A DNA stretch of 64,000 nt from NCBI GenBank assembly GCA_947095585.1, contig OX352762.1, positions 24,218,669 through 24,282,668 on the forward strand, read 5' to 3'. The notes beneath the pieces are model-generated. The model made no database searches. It was given only the letters and a program-made list of their open reading frames with translations, and was not told the origin of the DNA. Numbering within the stretch: the stretch's first letter is position 1; each line of letters starts with the position of its first letter. Positions 21,510 through 31,641 of this stretch are shown here, in pieces. The DNA is from Nephrocerus scutellatus (taxonomy: Eukaryota > Arthropoda > Insecta > Diptera > Pipunculidae). The position numbers were made by a program, and so were the translations under genes.

Positions 21510-22615
21510 CAGGGTGACTGACACGAAGTGTTACCAAAACAAAACGCCACAGAATTTTTAATTTTTTGATGAATTTTATTGAATCAAAGTAAAAAATTTT
21601 CACGAATTAAATTTTCGAATTACAATAGCAGTTTTCGAATTGGTGGTCATTGGGCAGTGGAAATGAACCGCGGAACGTTGTTTCTCATCCAATCTTGATT
21701 GACGCGCGCTTTACGACTCGGCGCCGAGTCCTGTTGAAATGTCCAGGCTCTGCGGCCTAAATGTTTTTGTGCCCAAGGCTTCAACGCTCCCTCCAAGACA
21801 TGATTCCGATAAATTTGAGCATTTATCTTGATGCCACGGTCCAAAAAAACGAGCGGTGAACGGCTTTCGGCCGTTACGGCGGCCCAAACCAATACCATCG
21901 GCGGCGCTAGGTTTCGATTGGCAATCCGTTGGTCCAAATTTTCAGTAGAACGGCCGGGCAAGTAAATCCGGTCGTTTTGCCTGTTCACATATTGCTCAAT
22001 AACGAACGGTGACTCATCGGAGAAAACCAAATTCGGCAAATCGCCACTTTCGTGCAAGCGTAACAACTCCTTTGCTCTTTCCACTCTAACTTTTTTTTGA
22101 GCGGTGAGACCATGCATTTTTTGGAATTTCAAGGCCTTTAGTCCAAGATGATCTTTCAATATGTGCTGCATCCGTTCGAGCGAAATGTTCGCCTCACGAG
22201 CCATTTTTCTGCCGCTACGGCGCGGATTCCGAGCCAATTTGGCCTTCACCTTCCGAATAATATCCGGCGATGTTGCAGTGCGTTTCGGTCCACCACCATG
22301 GCGTTTTGCAATGCTGCCAGTATCGTTATAACGATTTATGGTGCGATACGCAAACATTTTATTCGCATGCAGATATTTTAACTGGTTAACAATCTGCGGC
22401 TGTGGTTTTCCAGCCAAATACAGAGCAATCACACTATTACGCTTGAATTCCATTGCGGATAACTTTTTTTCTGAATATTTCCCAATAAAATGCTTGTAAA
22501 TACGCTTGTAAACAATGGAATGAACTGTCATTAGTGTAAATTTGAGCGCTCTGTCATCACTGGTTTGACAGCAATGACAGTCTGAAGTTGGTAACACTTC
22601 GTGTCAGTCACCCGG
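21510..22615 (-). mobile_element. Tc1/mariner-superfamily transposon, 1.1 kb, TA-flanked
   Basis: Terminal inverted repeats of about 28 bp: GGGTGACTGACACGAAGTGT near 21512 and its complement ending at 22613. TA dinucleotides flank at 21508-21509 and 22616-22617, as expected for Tc1/mariner insertion. One transposase ORF lies between them on the minus strand. The TIRs are nearly identical, so the insertion looks fairly young, but the transposase C-terminus is missing. Confidence 0.85.
21647..22597 (-). pseudogene. Tc1/mariner transposase, C-terminally truncated
   Basis: 316 aa. A helix-turn-helix half is recognisable: MEFKRNSVIALYLAGKPQPQ (from about residue 49, the likelier start) and TINRYNDTGSIAKRHGGGPK. 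DNA binding continues to about residue 165. The catalytic domain shows the first Asp in LVFSDESPF and the second in TFQQDSAPSRKA. The frame stops after FISTAQ, where relatives continue with a W-P-P-N-SPDLNP block carrying the third acidic residue. A TGA replaces the Trp codon and the following DNA runs almost directly into the terminal repeat, so the third catalytic residue is absent. An active enzyme is therefore not expected. Confidence 0.85.
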
Positions 22616-22719
22616 TATTTACTTGTTTGATATATTTTAACAACTTGAGTAAGCTTAATAGATTAATTCTTAATTGCACAAAGAATTTAATGACTAAATA
22701 AATAAGAAATAAGAAACAC

Positions 22720-22800
22720 TTTCTATTAAAATTTGAGAAAGATCTGGCCGCTGGGTCGGGGGGCTCCCATACAATTTTTTTCCTTATAGCGGCATCAGAT
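22720..22800 (+). repeat. Short fragment of dispersed repeat family A
   Basis: CACTTTCTATTAAAATTTGA is followed by a GCTGGGTCGGGGGGCTCCCA core and the GCGGCATCAGATCACG phrase also found near 39800 and, reversed, near 40150. Confidence 0.5.
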
Positions 22801-22969
22801 CACGCTATACTACAATGACTGTGTGCGCTGGTACGCTGTGACTGTGAGTAGCGGTGCTTGCTCAACGATGAGGGTTGTTTTGTTGTTGGGTTGCAGTGCT
22901 TTGCATATGTTTTTATTTTTCAGCATTTATAGAAGAGTATACTTTTGGTTATTGGAGAATTCACATGAA

Positions 22970-23620
22970 AAATTTTAATTTTTACGGGTTGTTTTTGTAT
23001 TACAATGAACACGCAAATGCCGCTGGGAAAAAGTCATTTTATTCGCGCCATCTGAGATGGGAGCTAAAAGCTCTTTGCTACCAGACGTTCGTAAGACAAA
23101 TTCTTACGTATGGGTGTCCAATATGGTGAAACATCAATCCCTCATATATGGAAAAACTCCGCGTTCTCGATAGAAAATGTCTAAGAGCGTGTATGTACAT
23201 ATATAGGAGCGAACATTCCGATTACAGGCATTATGTATCGAATAAGTAACTTGGATGCTTCGGGAGTGTCAACAATCGATAATGTCATTTTAGATCTAAC
23301 TAGGAACCATTTCGCTCGGTCAGCCTCTCTTGCAGTACTTTGAGAGTGCGCTGGAGAATATGGTTTGATATCACCTGAGGCTTTCTTGTATCTGGATGCA
23401 CTCTGGGCTATTTGTCGGACTCATGCAACGTACCCTTGATCTACCATGTTGCTAGAAGGACAACGCATAAACGAATCAGACATGCTTTGATGATTTTGGG
23501 TAATCGGGATGCTTACTGGAGATACTGCAGTAACGTACCTGAACGAGATCGTAATAAAAATAATGCAAATGGATACTTGTGGCTCGACTGGAAATTTATC
23601 CATACTTTTATACTAATATT
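22970..23620 (+). mobile_element. 3' end of a jockey-like element
   Basis: Frames on the + strand give LKALCYQTFVRQILTYGCPI, then PSYMEKLRVLDRKCLRACMY and, after shifts, PEAFLYLDALW and VPLIYHVARRTTHKRI. This matches the C-terminal half of jockey-type ORF2. Stops and frameshifts show it is dead. Confidence 0.65.
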
Positions 23621-23625
23621 ATATA

Positions 23626-23844
23626 GGGTGTCCAAACAAGAGCGCCGGATTTAAATTTGCCGCCATTTTGTTAATACGAGTAGTACGGTGATTTTCTTTT
23701 GTCACGTACAGACCCCGCGATTTAGGAATATGGAATGGAAACCAACAACGTTTAATTATTGTAAAATACATTACAAAAATTGTGAAAGTTTTGCGAAAAC
23801 AGTTCGCCAATTACGTCAAATCCGGCGCTCTTGTTTGGACACCC
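23626..23844. mobile_element. MITE with 27-bp perfect terminal inverted repeats
   Basis: The left end GGGTGTCCAAACAAGAGCGC, continuing through CGGATTT, and the right end (23818-23844) are exact reverse complements over 27 bases. The interior is 165 bp without coding capacity. The TIR design resembles Tc1/mariner-type non-autonomous elements, but a flanking TA pair is not clear, so the superfamily is left open. Confidence 0.75.
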
Positions 23845-23849
23845 TTTAA

Positions 23850-24370
23850 ATGTGAACGTAACTCTGTCTGTCTGTCACGTTTTCATTGCTAAACGGCTCA
23901 TTTTTTTAAATGTTCGTAACAGTCTGGGGATGATTATAGGAATTGTAAAATTCGGGAAAAACTAGGAAAATTCGAGATAAACTGAAAAAATGCCGTTTTC
24001 CATGGCGACCATAACTCACGATTCGAACACGTTATTTGCTACAATTTTGGCCCTCGAGCCTCAAGGCCCGATCACTACAAAAAATGTTCAAAACGTTTTG
24101 TCCATCAGAGATACAGATTTGTTTAAAATTTGAAAAAAATTTGGGTTAATTTTTAAAAAATTTATATGGGCACACTTCGGGCATCAGGGCCCGATCACTC
24201 TAACATGAAATTTCAAGAAAATCGGGTAAATTTTGTAAATTATTTGTATGGAAGCCACCCGACCCCGAGGCCCGATGGGCGCCAAATTTTAATAGAAAGT
24301 GTTGTGATGGGAAACAGAAAGGCGGACGTTCATATGAGCGGGTAGCGAAGCGCCCGAGATCAGCTAGTAT
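23850..24370 (-). repeat. Dispersed repeat family A with a Helitron-like right end
   Basis: Starts with CTCTGTCTGTCTGTCACG, then has family A phrases (GCCCGATCACT, ACCCCGAGGCCCGATG, TAATAGAAAGTGTTGTGATG). The right end forms a hairpin (CGGG-TAGCGAAGCG-CCCG, 24339-24356) and reaches CTAG followed by T at 24364-24368. A hairpin shortly before CTAG|T is the 3' signature of Helitrons. No helicase is present, so this would be non-autonomous. Confidence 0.45.
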
Positions 24371-24499
24371 ATGCATACAACATATGCATGTAAAAATATA
24401 TTTTGTGCAATCGCAAGGTCAGGTTTACAACTGCTCATAGACACTTAAAAGCAAACAAATTAGGGCGTGTTTATAAATTAGTTGACAACAATGTTTTTC

Positions 24500-24690
24500 A
24501 AATCATTTGCAAGTCTTTTGGGGATTTTAGAGGGTCTCTTGAGGATTTTAGAGGGTCTCTTGAGGGCTCTTTTAAGGGTATTTGGGAGCTCATTTTGAAG
24601 TGTTTTGGTGGTCTTTAACAAGGTGTTTTATGGATATTTAAAGAGGTCTTTTATGGGTCTTTTGGAAATCTTTTGAGAGCCTTTTGGGGT
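24500..24690 (-). repeat. GGGTCTTTTGAG-type minisatellite
   Basis: Degenerate repeats of GAGGGTCTCTTGAGG and GGGTCTTTTGGAAATC. This is the complement of the AAAAGACCCTC array at 62830-63110 and after 63860, so it is a scrap of the same composite satellite in reverse. 24700-25530 beyond it is AT-rich DNA with no recognised feature. Confidence 0.55.
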
Positions 24691-25538
24691 CTTTTTTTAT
24701 ATATTTTTAAAAAAATATAATATGTTTAAGTCAGTCCAATAGTAAATTACATATTTCTCTTTTTTACATTATAGAGCATTCTTAATCCAGCTGTGACATT
24801 TTGTTGCGCAATGAACTCAACCATTGTGATGTGTTGTATATCATATCGTGCGATAAAAGTTCACCGATCGTATTTACTATCTCCCTTCACTCCCCTTATA
24901 CTTCTACTCATATGTATGTATGCATATTAACCTTTTCCTTTAATCTTTCAACGACAAGTTTCAACGAAGTATAAATTCTAACACGCGTACAAAAGCCGAC
25001 GTACACGAACCCATTTTTTTTATTTTATATTAATTTAATTGTAATATCGGCCACAACGTCAAAGAAGATTTATTTTAACCACACGGTTAAACACACTAGT
25101 TTTTTTTACTTTGACATCTTCATAACGGTAATAGTTTTAAGTATTTAAAAAAATATACATGGTTAGACCTTAAAGATTTAATTTTCTTTCAAAAAAGACC
25201 AACAGTGGCCCTGTAGTTAGAAGCGTTCCAAAGTTACAGGGTGTAAAGTGATGTAAGCTCAAAAGTACGTTTCGCATTAAAACGCTATGTACACCACAGG
25301 TAGTAAAAATAGACCCCCCCTCTCTATCACACGAATTTTTCGTAATTAACGAAGGAATCACCCCTTTAAGTATTTGCAAGGTATACTGCATTTTTACTGA
25401 CCTTTCAAACTTTAACCAAAGTTTAATTTATTGTTCTACATATTTCAAAACATTTAAATTAATTTGATTAAAACAACAGTAACTTTTAAACACGCGCACT
25501 GTTGGACTTTTACGGAAAAGTCAAGTTTTTGAGTCTTA

Positions 25539-25792
25539 CAGTCCCCGCACACTAGAGACTTTTTTATCGGCCGATAGTTTGGTCGTTTTCGGCTGCCAGT
25601 GCGCACACTGTGCCGATTAAACAGTCGGGTTAGTGGTGAGTGCACAGACAAAGACAAAGTTGAGTGGCAATCGTGTCGCACATTCAACTTATTTATCGGC
25701 CGATACCAATCCGTTGTGTCTGCGCACTTGCATACATGTTCATACTGATTCAAACTATCGGCCGACAGAAAGTCTCTAGTGTGCGGGGACTC
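25539..25792. mobile_element. Harbinger-like MITE with 21-bp TIRs and TTA target duplication
   Basis: AGTCCCCGCACACTAGAGAC at 25540 is matched by its complement ending at 25791 over 21 perfect bases. TTA stands on both sides (25536-25538 and 25793-25795), the three-base target typical of PIF/Harbinger. The interior carries three copies of TATCGGCCGA, two of them extending to the perfect palindrome ATCGGCCGAT. No ORF belongs to it. Confidence 0.7.
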
Positions 25793-25954
25793 TTAATCAG
25801 CCGAGGTGGGTTGGATTCGTTGGATTTTTTTTAAAAAAATGAACGGTATTTCTATTATCTTTTTCTACCATAACAATACCACCACACTACCTTCAGACCA
25901 CTTGGTAAAATACAAAAAAAACATTTTTTTTTTAAAAAATAAAACTTCTGATGC

Positions 25955-26235
25955 CTCTCTCTCCTAAAGGGGAAGTTTTACTCTCTTTTACAGAGTAAAA
26001 GGAAGTAAAAAATCATGAAAATGTTTGCAATTTTGGGATTTTTGCAGATTTACCCATTTCCAAATCTCCTGAGTCAGAAAAGGCGAAAAAAAATATCTGT
26101 CTGTCCACTTTGCAGCCCAGACGCTAAATCGATGGGGATAAAATTTCATATTTAAGCTTTTTATATAAATTTGGAGGTCCTAGTTGATTTTGAAGGAAAT
26201 CAGCTATCCGGAAGTGGCAGTTTACTTGGACAGTT
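25955..26235 (+). repeat. Dispersed repeat family B, copy 1
   Basis: Landmarks in order: TTTACAGAGTAAAAGGAAGT, GCAGATTTACCCATTTCC, ATCTGTCTGTCCACTTTGCA, GCCCAGACGCTAAATCGATG, GGGGATAAAA and TATCCGGAAGTGGCAGTTTA. The same order recurs at 58370-58620 and 62560-62770, and reversed at 33590-33985. It is non-coding and its class is unknown. Confidence 0.65.
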
Positions 26236-26873
26236 TTCGAGTTTTTTTCAAATATCTCAACAAGTATAGCACTTATGAGAAAAGCAAAACAAATTTAAAC
26301 AAAAATTTCGAAAAAACGCTGCTACGAGTTAAGCATGAATTATAATGGACATGGACCTGCATGAGCACGCATGGACGAATTTGCCAATACACAGAAAGTT
26401 TGATTGCAATAGAGTTCAACTCTGGTTCGTTAAGTTTTCGTTGACTGTCGCGCGCATTGGGCCGAGCAATTCAGATTCGTCTTTACAGGTGTAAATTTGA
26501 CACTTGTCTTTTTGATACGAAAAACAGACAAATGCTAATGCAAAATTTCATTACAAACATTTGTTGTAATTTGGCAAAAATGGGAAAGCATTTCGTTAAC
26601 ATTTGACACTAGTCCATACACCCGAAAGTCTACTACTATCGACCATTAGCGCCGCCATATTATTAACTCGACGAAATGTTAACGAATAATGCTATCTTAT
26701 GGAAACGTTGTATATTAAAACAAATTTATATAGAGTTCTATTGGCAGAACCATGCATTCCAAAAATAGATTCAAAATTTTATGTTCTGTTAGCGAAGGAA
26801 AGTTAGATTTCTTTATTGAATCAAAAATAGCAGATTGCGTTTTTTTTTCTTTTTTTTAAGATGGTTAAAACAT
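26236..26873. other. Unassigned intergenic DNA
   Basis: No gene or clear repeat. CATTTCGTTAACATTTGACA (about 26588) and CGACGAAATGTTAACG (about 26669) form an inverted pair that could mark a short MITE of about 100 bp. Confidence 0.35.
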
Positions 26874-27164
26874 TTGCTATATTGCTTTCAACAAAATGGG
26901 TTAGGTATTTTTTGTGGTTAACGGCTGATCAAAGTAACAGCAGAAACTAACCAAATTTTGGTCAATTTTTTGTTTCATGTGTTTGCCAACTTATCCATAT
27001 ATAATTTTTAAAAGTCGACTCTGGTGGTGGGAATTATAAATAAAAATTTGGTTAAATATTTCTTAACCACAATTTTTTTTTTGGTTAACGCTAAACCATT
27101 TTCTGGTCTATCCAATGTGTTTGTTGTTGTAATTTTTATTTTTTTGTTGAAAGCAATATAGCAA
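26874..27164. mobile_element. MITE of about 290 bp with 22-bp TIRs
   Basis: TTGCTATATTGCTTTCAACA at the left end and its reverse complement TGTTGAAAGCAATATAGCAA at the right end are perfect. The interior repeats TTAACCACAA/TTGTGGTTAA in opposite orientation (about 26914 and 27062), giving extra hairpins. No target duplication was identified. Confidence 0.65.
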
Positions 27165-27570
27165 TTTCAAAGAACGGTTAATAAACTTGGTGAGCGAGCG
27201 GGAGTTTTTGTTTAATATACGTTCCAAAACGAATAAAAACGTGTTAAAAAGAACCCTTGCTTGGGAAGAAATAGGCAAGAGTCTGAACAGACCAGGTAAT
27301 TGCTTTTATTAATAAAAACGATAGGCTACATATACTACTTTTGCAACAAATTTAATTGTTTCAATTGCAGGGTTCATATTTGTAGCACGAAAAGCAGAGA
27401 ACTGTGGCAGAACTGTCATTTGGGAAATGTCATTCAAAACAAATTCAAAGCGGTTGCATCGTAACGCAGACGAAGACGAAGCTGAAGCGTGTTTGTGTTT
27501 CACGCATTTTTCCTCGGTAAATAAAATACAGCTAAAATAGCTGTCAGTTCAAACGCTAAAAGAAACAAAG

Positions 27571-27755
27571 ATGTTGAATTCGAATTGACCACACAGATCA
27601 ATCTGTGACACACAGCCACATGTATTTGTTTTTGTTAAATAACAACACATTCGAATCGACCACAAAGACCAATCTATGATACAAAAAATGTGTAAAGAAA
27701 CCTCATGTGATTGTGTGTGAAAGATTGATCGTTTTGGCATATTCGAATTCAACAT
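27571..27755. mobile_element. MITE of 185 bp with 15-bp TIRs
   Basis: ATGTTGAATTCGAAT (27571-27585) faces ATTCGAATTCAACAT (27741-27755), a perfect inverted pair. Inside, GACCACACAGATCAATCTGT and GACCACAAAGACCAATCTAT are a direct repeat about 70 bp apart. Confidence 0.6.
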
Positions 27756-29104
27756 AAGAAAATCTCAGAGAGAAGCTGCAAGCTGCACAAAAAACAACAA
27801 AAATCGTTTCAATTTTGCTAATTTTGCTGTACAGCGCTGTAGTGCATGATGTTGTTAGGGTATGATAAATTATAGGATACGGCCTGAGTGTCGTATTCCA
27901 TTCCAATTAGAAACAATTTATAGTGCAAGTAGAGTGGTGCGCTGTTCTTAGTGGCTTTGCTTTGTTTCAGTTTTTGTATGTGTGATATTGCCTTTTTCTT
28001 TACAACTTATTTTGTTGAATTTTTTTTTATTGCTAAGTGCATAAGTGCAATTATTTTAATTACTAATTGTAAGATTTTGTAATTGGATTGCATATTAATG
28101 TATTAGTGTCGGCATTTCTGTTCTTTTTGTTAAAAAATCCACTAAAAACGTAATATTATATTTGTAAATGCCTTTTAAATTATAAACAATATTTTAAATT
28201 TAAATGAACTGCGTAAACTAAGTAGAAGTAAGTAAGTAGGCTTTGCGAAATATCAAAAAATGGCTTTTTCGGTGCTATATTTACTTACATATTGCGTAAA
28301 TATCTAGAAGAGCTATTTGCCGGCTGTGTGGTGCACTTTGTCTGTAAATTGATAAAAAATTATTTATCTACGTTGTGTTTTCTGTTGTCTGTGCACAAAG
28401 AGACTGGAGACTGGACAAAGGTTTAATAAAGTGATGTCATCTTCCTCCGGCCAAACAATACTCTCATAGTTGTACTTTGCTTCCATTTTTTCGTTTCTAA
28501 ATGTGGTCTTTATCATTTTTGCTTTTATGTACTTTGAAATATCAAATATCGTTTTTTAACGTAAGTTAACGTAAAAAGTGTAAAATGATCCATACACCCC
28601 ATTAAGTGTCTACGATGAAACGACAAAATTCTATGCTTGTTGGTTTCACGTTTAATAAATCTAACAAAAACAATTTATATCATTGGAAATGCAATATTAT
28701 TTGCATCGAGTCAAGGAAACATCAGTATTTTGTAAGATGCTGTTTATATTATATATGCAGTAATAATTGGCTCCAGCTGCTTCTTGAATGTGAATACGAG
28801 GCTGTTTCGATTAATTCATTGTCTGCTTGTATCAAACAAGACTTTTTTTTGTTTTTGTTGCTTAAACAACTCGTTCTAAATCCACGATCAAAATATCAAA
28901 AATCGAACTTAATGGTAAAAGTCAAAGCACTGAGTATGAATAACCGGCTTCTCTATGAAAAAATAATATTATTTTGTCTTTAAGCAAAATGGTCTAATTA
29001 TACAAAGCAATATATGCTATTACTATTCTTACAATGTACCTACGTGTATTTGGTTATAATTAGTTTATCGTGCTAATATTTATATACAGGTGTATATATA
29101 CATC
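27756..29104. other. AT-rich unassigned stretch with one anonymous ORF
   Basis: No recognised gene or repeat. The longest frame (28606-28983, +) has 125 codons, cysteine and leucine rich. It has no similarity I recognise, no splice context and no codon bias, so it is not called as a gene. Confidence 0.3.
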
Positions 29105-30970
29105 CATTTGGCATCCCTTAACTCTGGGCGTCCTAGTCTACGCCATCCTTCCAGGCTAGGCTTTGCTGGCCTTGCTGTCATGTTATATAAATCCTACCGC
29201 AAGGGACTTTCCGAGCGAGATCCTCTTCGCTAATGCGAGCTAGGTGTCCTGCCCACCGGAGCCTACCGAGCTTAATTCTCTTCACGATGTCGACATCGCG
29301 GTAACGCTCGTAGGTCTCATCATTATAGAGTCTCTGGAATCGTCCTTTCTCACATATGGGGCTAACAATTGTTCGTGAGACTTTTCTCTCGAACCGCGGC
29401 TAAGAGGTCAGAATGTTTTTTGCTAAGCACCCAAGTCTCGAATCTATATGTGGGTCTTATACATCAGCAGCTTGGATGTTATTGTTAAATTCCTGGATTT
29501 GAAGAGTCTTGACAGACTAAAGTATGCTTTGTTGGCTTTGAGCAACCGTGCACGTATTTCTGGTTCCATGCTTTTATCGGCTGCTACAGTTGATCCGAGG
29601 TAGTAAAAGGATTGCACTACTTCAAATTCGCGATCCACTATTTTAATTGCGTGACTAACTAATGTTGGATCTTCTACTCGCAGACGTGGCCACCATGTAC
29701 TTTGTTTTGCTCTCATTTGTAAAAAACTCAATCTCTCATTTGTAAATCTGATCAGATTTTGATTTGCATGGGATGAGGTCACACTGGTATAGACCAATGA
29801 TGACTATATCGTATGGGCTATCCTTACTTTATACGCGATAACAACGTTATACCACGATATTTGCTGCTCCTTATTATGTATGGGGCACAGGATGCCTCTT
29901 CGCCAATATTCTGGCATCGCTTTTTCCTCCCACACTTGCGCTATTATTTCATGAATTACTTGGTGTATAGTGAGGCCTCCTATTTTAATCAATTCCGCTG
30001 GGATCTCATCTGATCCCGGGGCCTTATTATGTTTGAGCCGATTTATGGCTCTGCTAACTTCGTCTATCCTTGGTGGCGGCAGTATAGTATGATCTTCGGT
30101 CATTAGTGGAGCCTCCAATTCCTCAGTTAACTGGCCATTTAGCAACTCATAACAATGCTCTAACCATCGCTGTAAGATGTCTTTGAGATCAGCGTTGAGA
30201 TTAACCTCTTTGTCTTTGCAGTATGTGCAGCGTGGTTTATATTGCGTCATACTGCGGATTCTTTGGTAGAACTTTCGCGCCTGGTGCGGTCCTTGCTCTC
30301 TGTTCTAGTTCACGGACGAAATTCTTCTCTCAGGCTGCTTTCTTTCGCCGGTGAACTGTTCTTTTATGTCTTCCGAGCTCTTTATATTCATTTTTGTGTT
30401 CGCGCGTTCTATGAGATTGTTGCATTGCTTTGTACGTAACATTCTAACGTTCAGTCGCTAGCTTACATTCGACATCGAACCAGGTCTCTACGACTACTGC
30501 CTAAGATGTAGTCAGCAGTACTAAAGACAGTATTCTTAAGGCGTATCCATTCCTCTTCTACGCCCGGCATCTCAGTCCCAGGACTTACTCTCCGTACATT
30601 TAGGATAAGTCCTATCGCTTGACCGTAGTTGTTTCTGGTATCTTCGTTGCGAAGGGCTGCCGTGTTGACTCGAGTCTGATTCGCGGATGCAGTCTATCGT
30701 GATGATGCAATCCGCACTCATAGCATCATACCAACAAGATAGTGGTCCGCTAATACACCTTTACGATGATGTGAGTAATGCAGTAACGTGTCGGGGCGCT
30801 TTATATTTAGACAAAGTATCGGCCAGCTATGCAGCTCGAGCTCCATACAGTGAGCGTACGTTCCATGAGAACCTTCTGAAATCGTTTAGCCATTTTCGCT
30901 GCCGTGGTCGTCGTCGTTCATCAGTGTATCCGAGGCTGATTTTGGGTTCCGTTATTAATTTGCAATTCTA
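29105..30970 (-). mobile_element. RTE-like non-LTR retrotransposon, inverted sister of 6795-8720
   Basis: The minus strand reads, 5' to 3', a trace of the endonuclease region (30970-30450, broken), then DLKDILQRWLEHCYELLNGQ, RLKHNKAPGSDEIPAELIKI and [20 protein letters not shown], and the WAGHLARISEEDL-like tail near 29200. A large part of the RT including the YADD region is deleted between about 29720 and 29800. Frames 30250-29804 and 29797-29444 are separated by stops. It extends further 5' than the + copy. Confidence 0.8.
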
Positions 30971-31641
30971 ATGTATTTTGTGTTATTCCCCCTATTCTGC
31001 TGATGGCTGACTGCACGATTAGGTTACATATATATGCAGAATTCAATTTTCAAAAACAACTCGACTCCAGCGCCACCTTACGGGCTTAAAAAGAGATAAA
31101 TCTTCAAGAGCACCAATCAAACATATGTTGTGAACATGACTTCAATATGTCTAGTGGTTTAGGCGCGATGAGGTTACAAAGATGGGCACCAACAGGCAAA
31201 CCAAATTTTCGTAACTATTTCCACTCTAACGCCCTCTACCGAACACAAACAAAAGAACGAACTTATATTATGTGCTAATTATAACCAAAATGTAAGCATG
31301 CTTTTTTATAATGGGGACCAATCCCACATATAAACCAATCGCTCACCCACTTATTCTTTTTAGGATATTTAGTGCTTCAAATTAACATCAGAAAACTCTC
31401 TTTACAGCTTACTAAAACAAGTGAACCAACATTAAATGAGAAAACTTCATACTATCGCTGAGACTTTTCTAATATCAATTAAATATTTTTGATAAATATT
31501 TACCTACAAACATTTTACATAAAAGAAATTGCCTTCATCGTACACGTAATATATTCTTAATACAATATATTATACTATTGTAAATAAAATAGCATTAGAA
31601 ACAATAAAACATTCCAACGAAAAAAAGTACAAACAGTGGAA
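30971..31641 (+). promoter_or_regulatory. 5' flank of the FAAH2-like gene
   Basis: AT-rich DNA without a recognised repeat. It should contain the promoter and 5' UTR of the downstream gene. No TATA element could be fixed. Confidence 0.35.

Noticed and set aside
28606..28983. 125-codon ORF as a possible gene
   Set aside because: No recognisable family, start context or splice partners, and length is within chance for AT-rich DNA with several kb searched.
29813..30013. Plus-strand ORF between 29813 and 30013
   Set aside because: It is antisense to the RTE-like reverse transcriptase.
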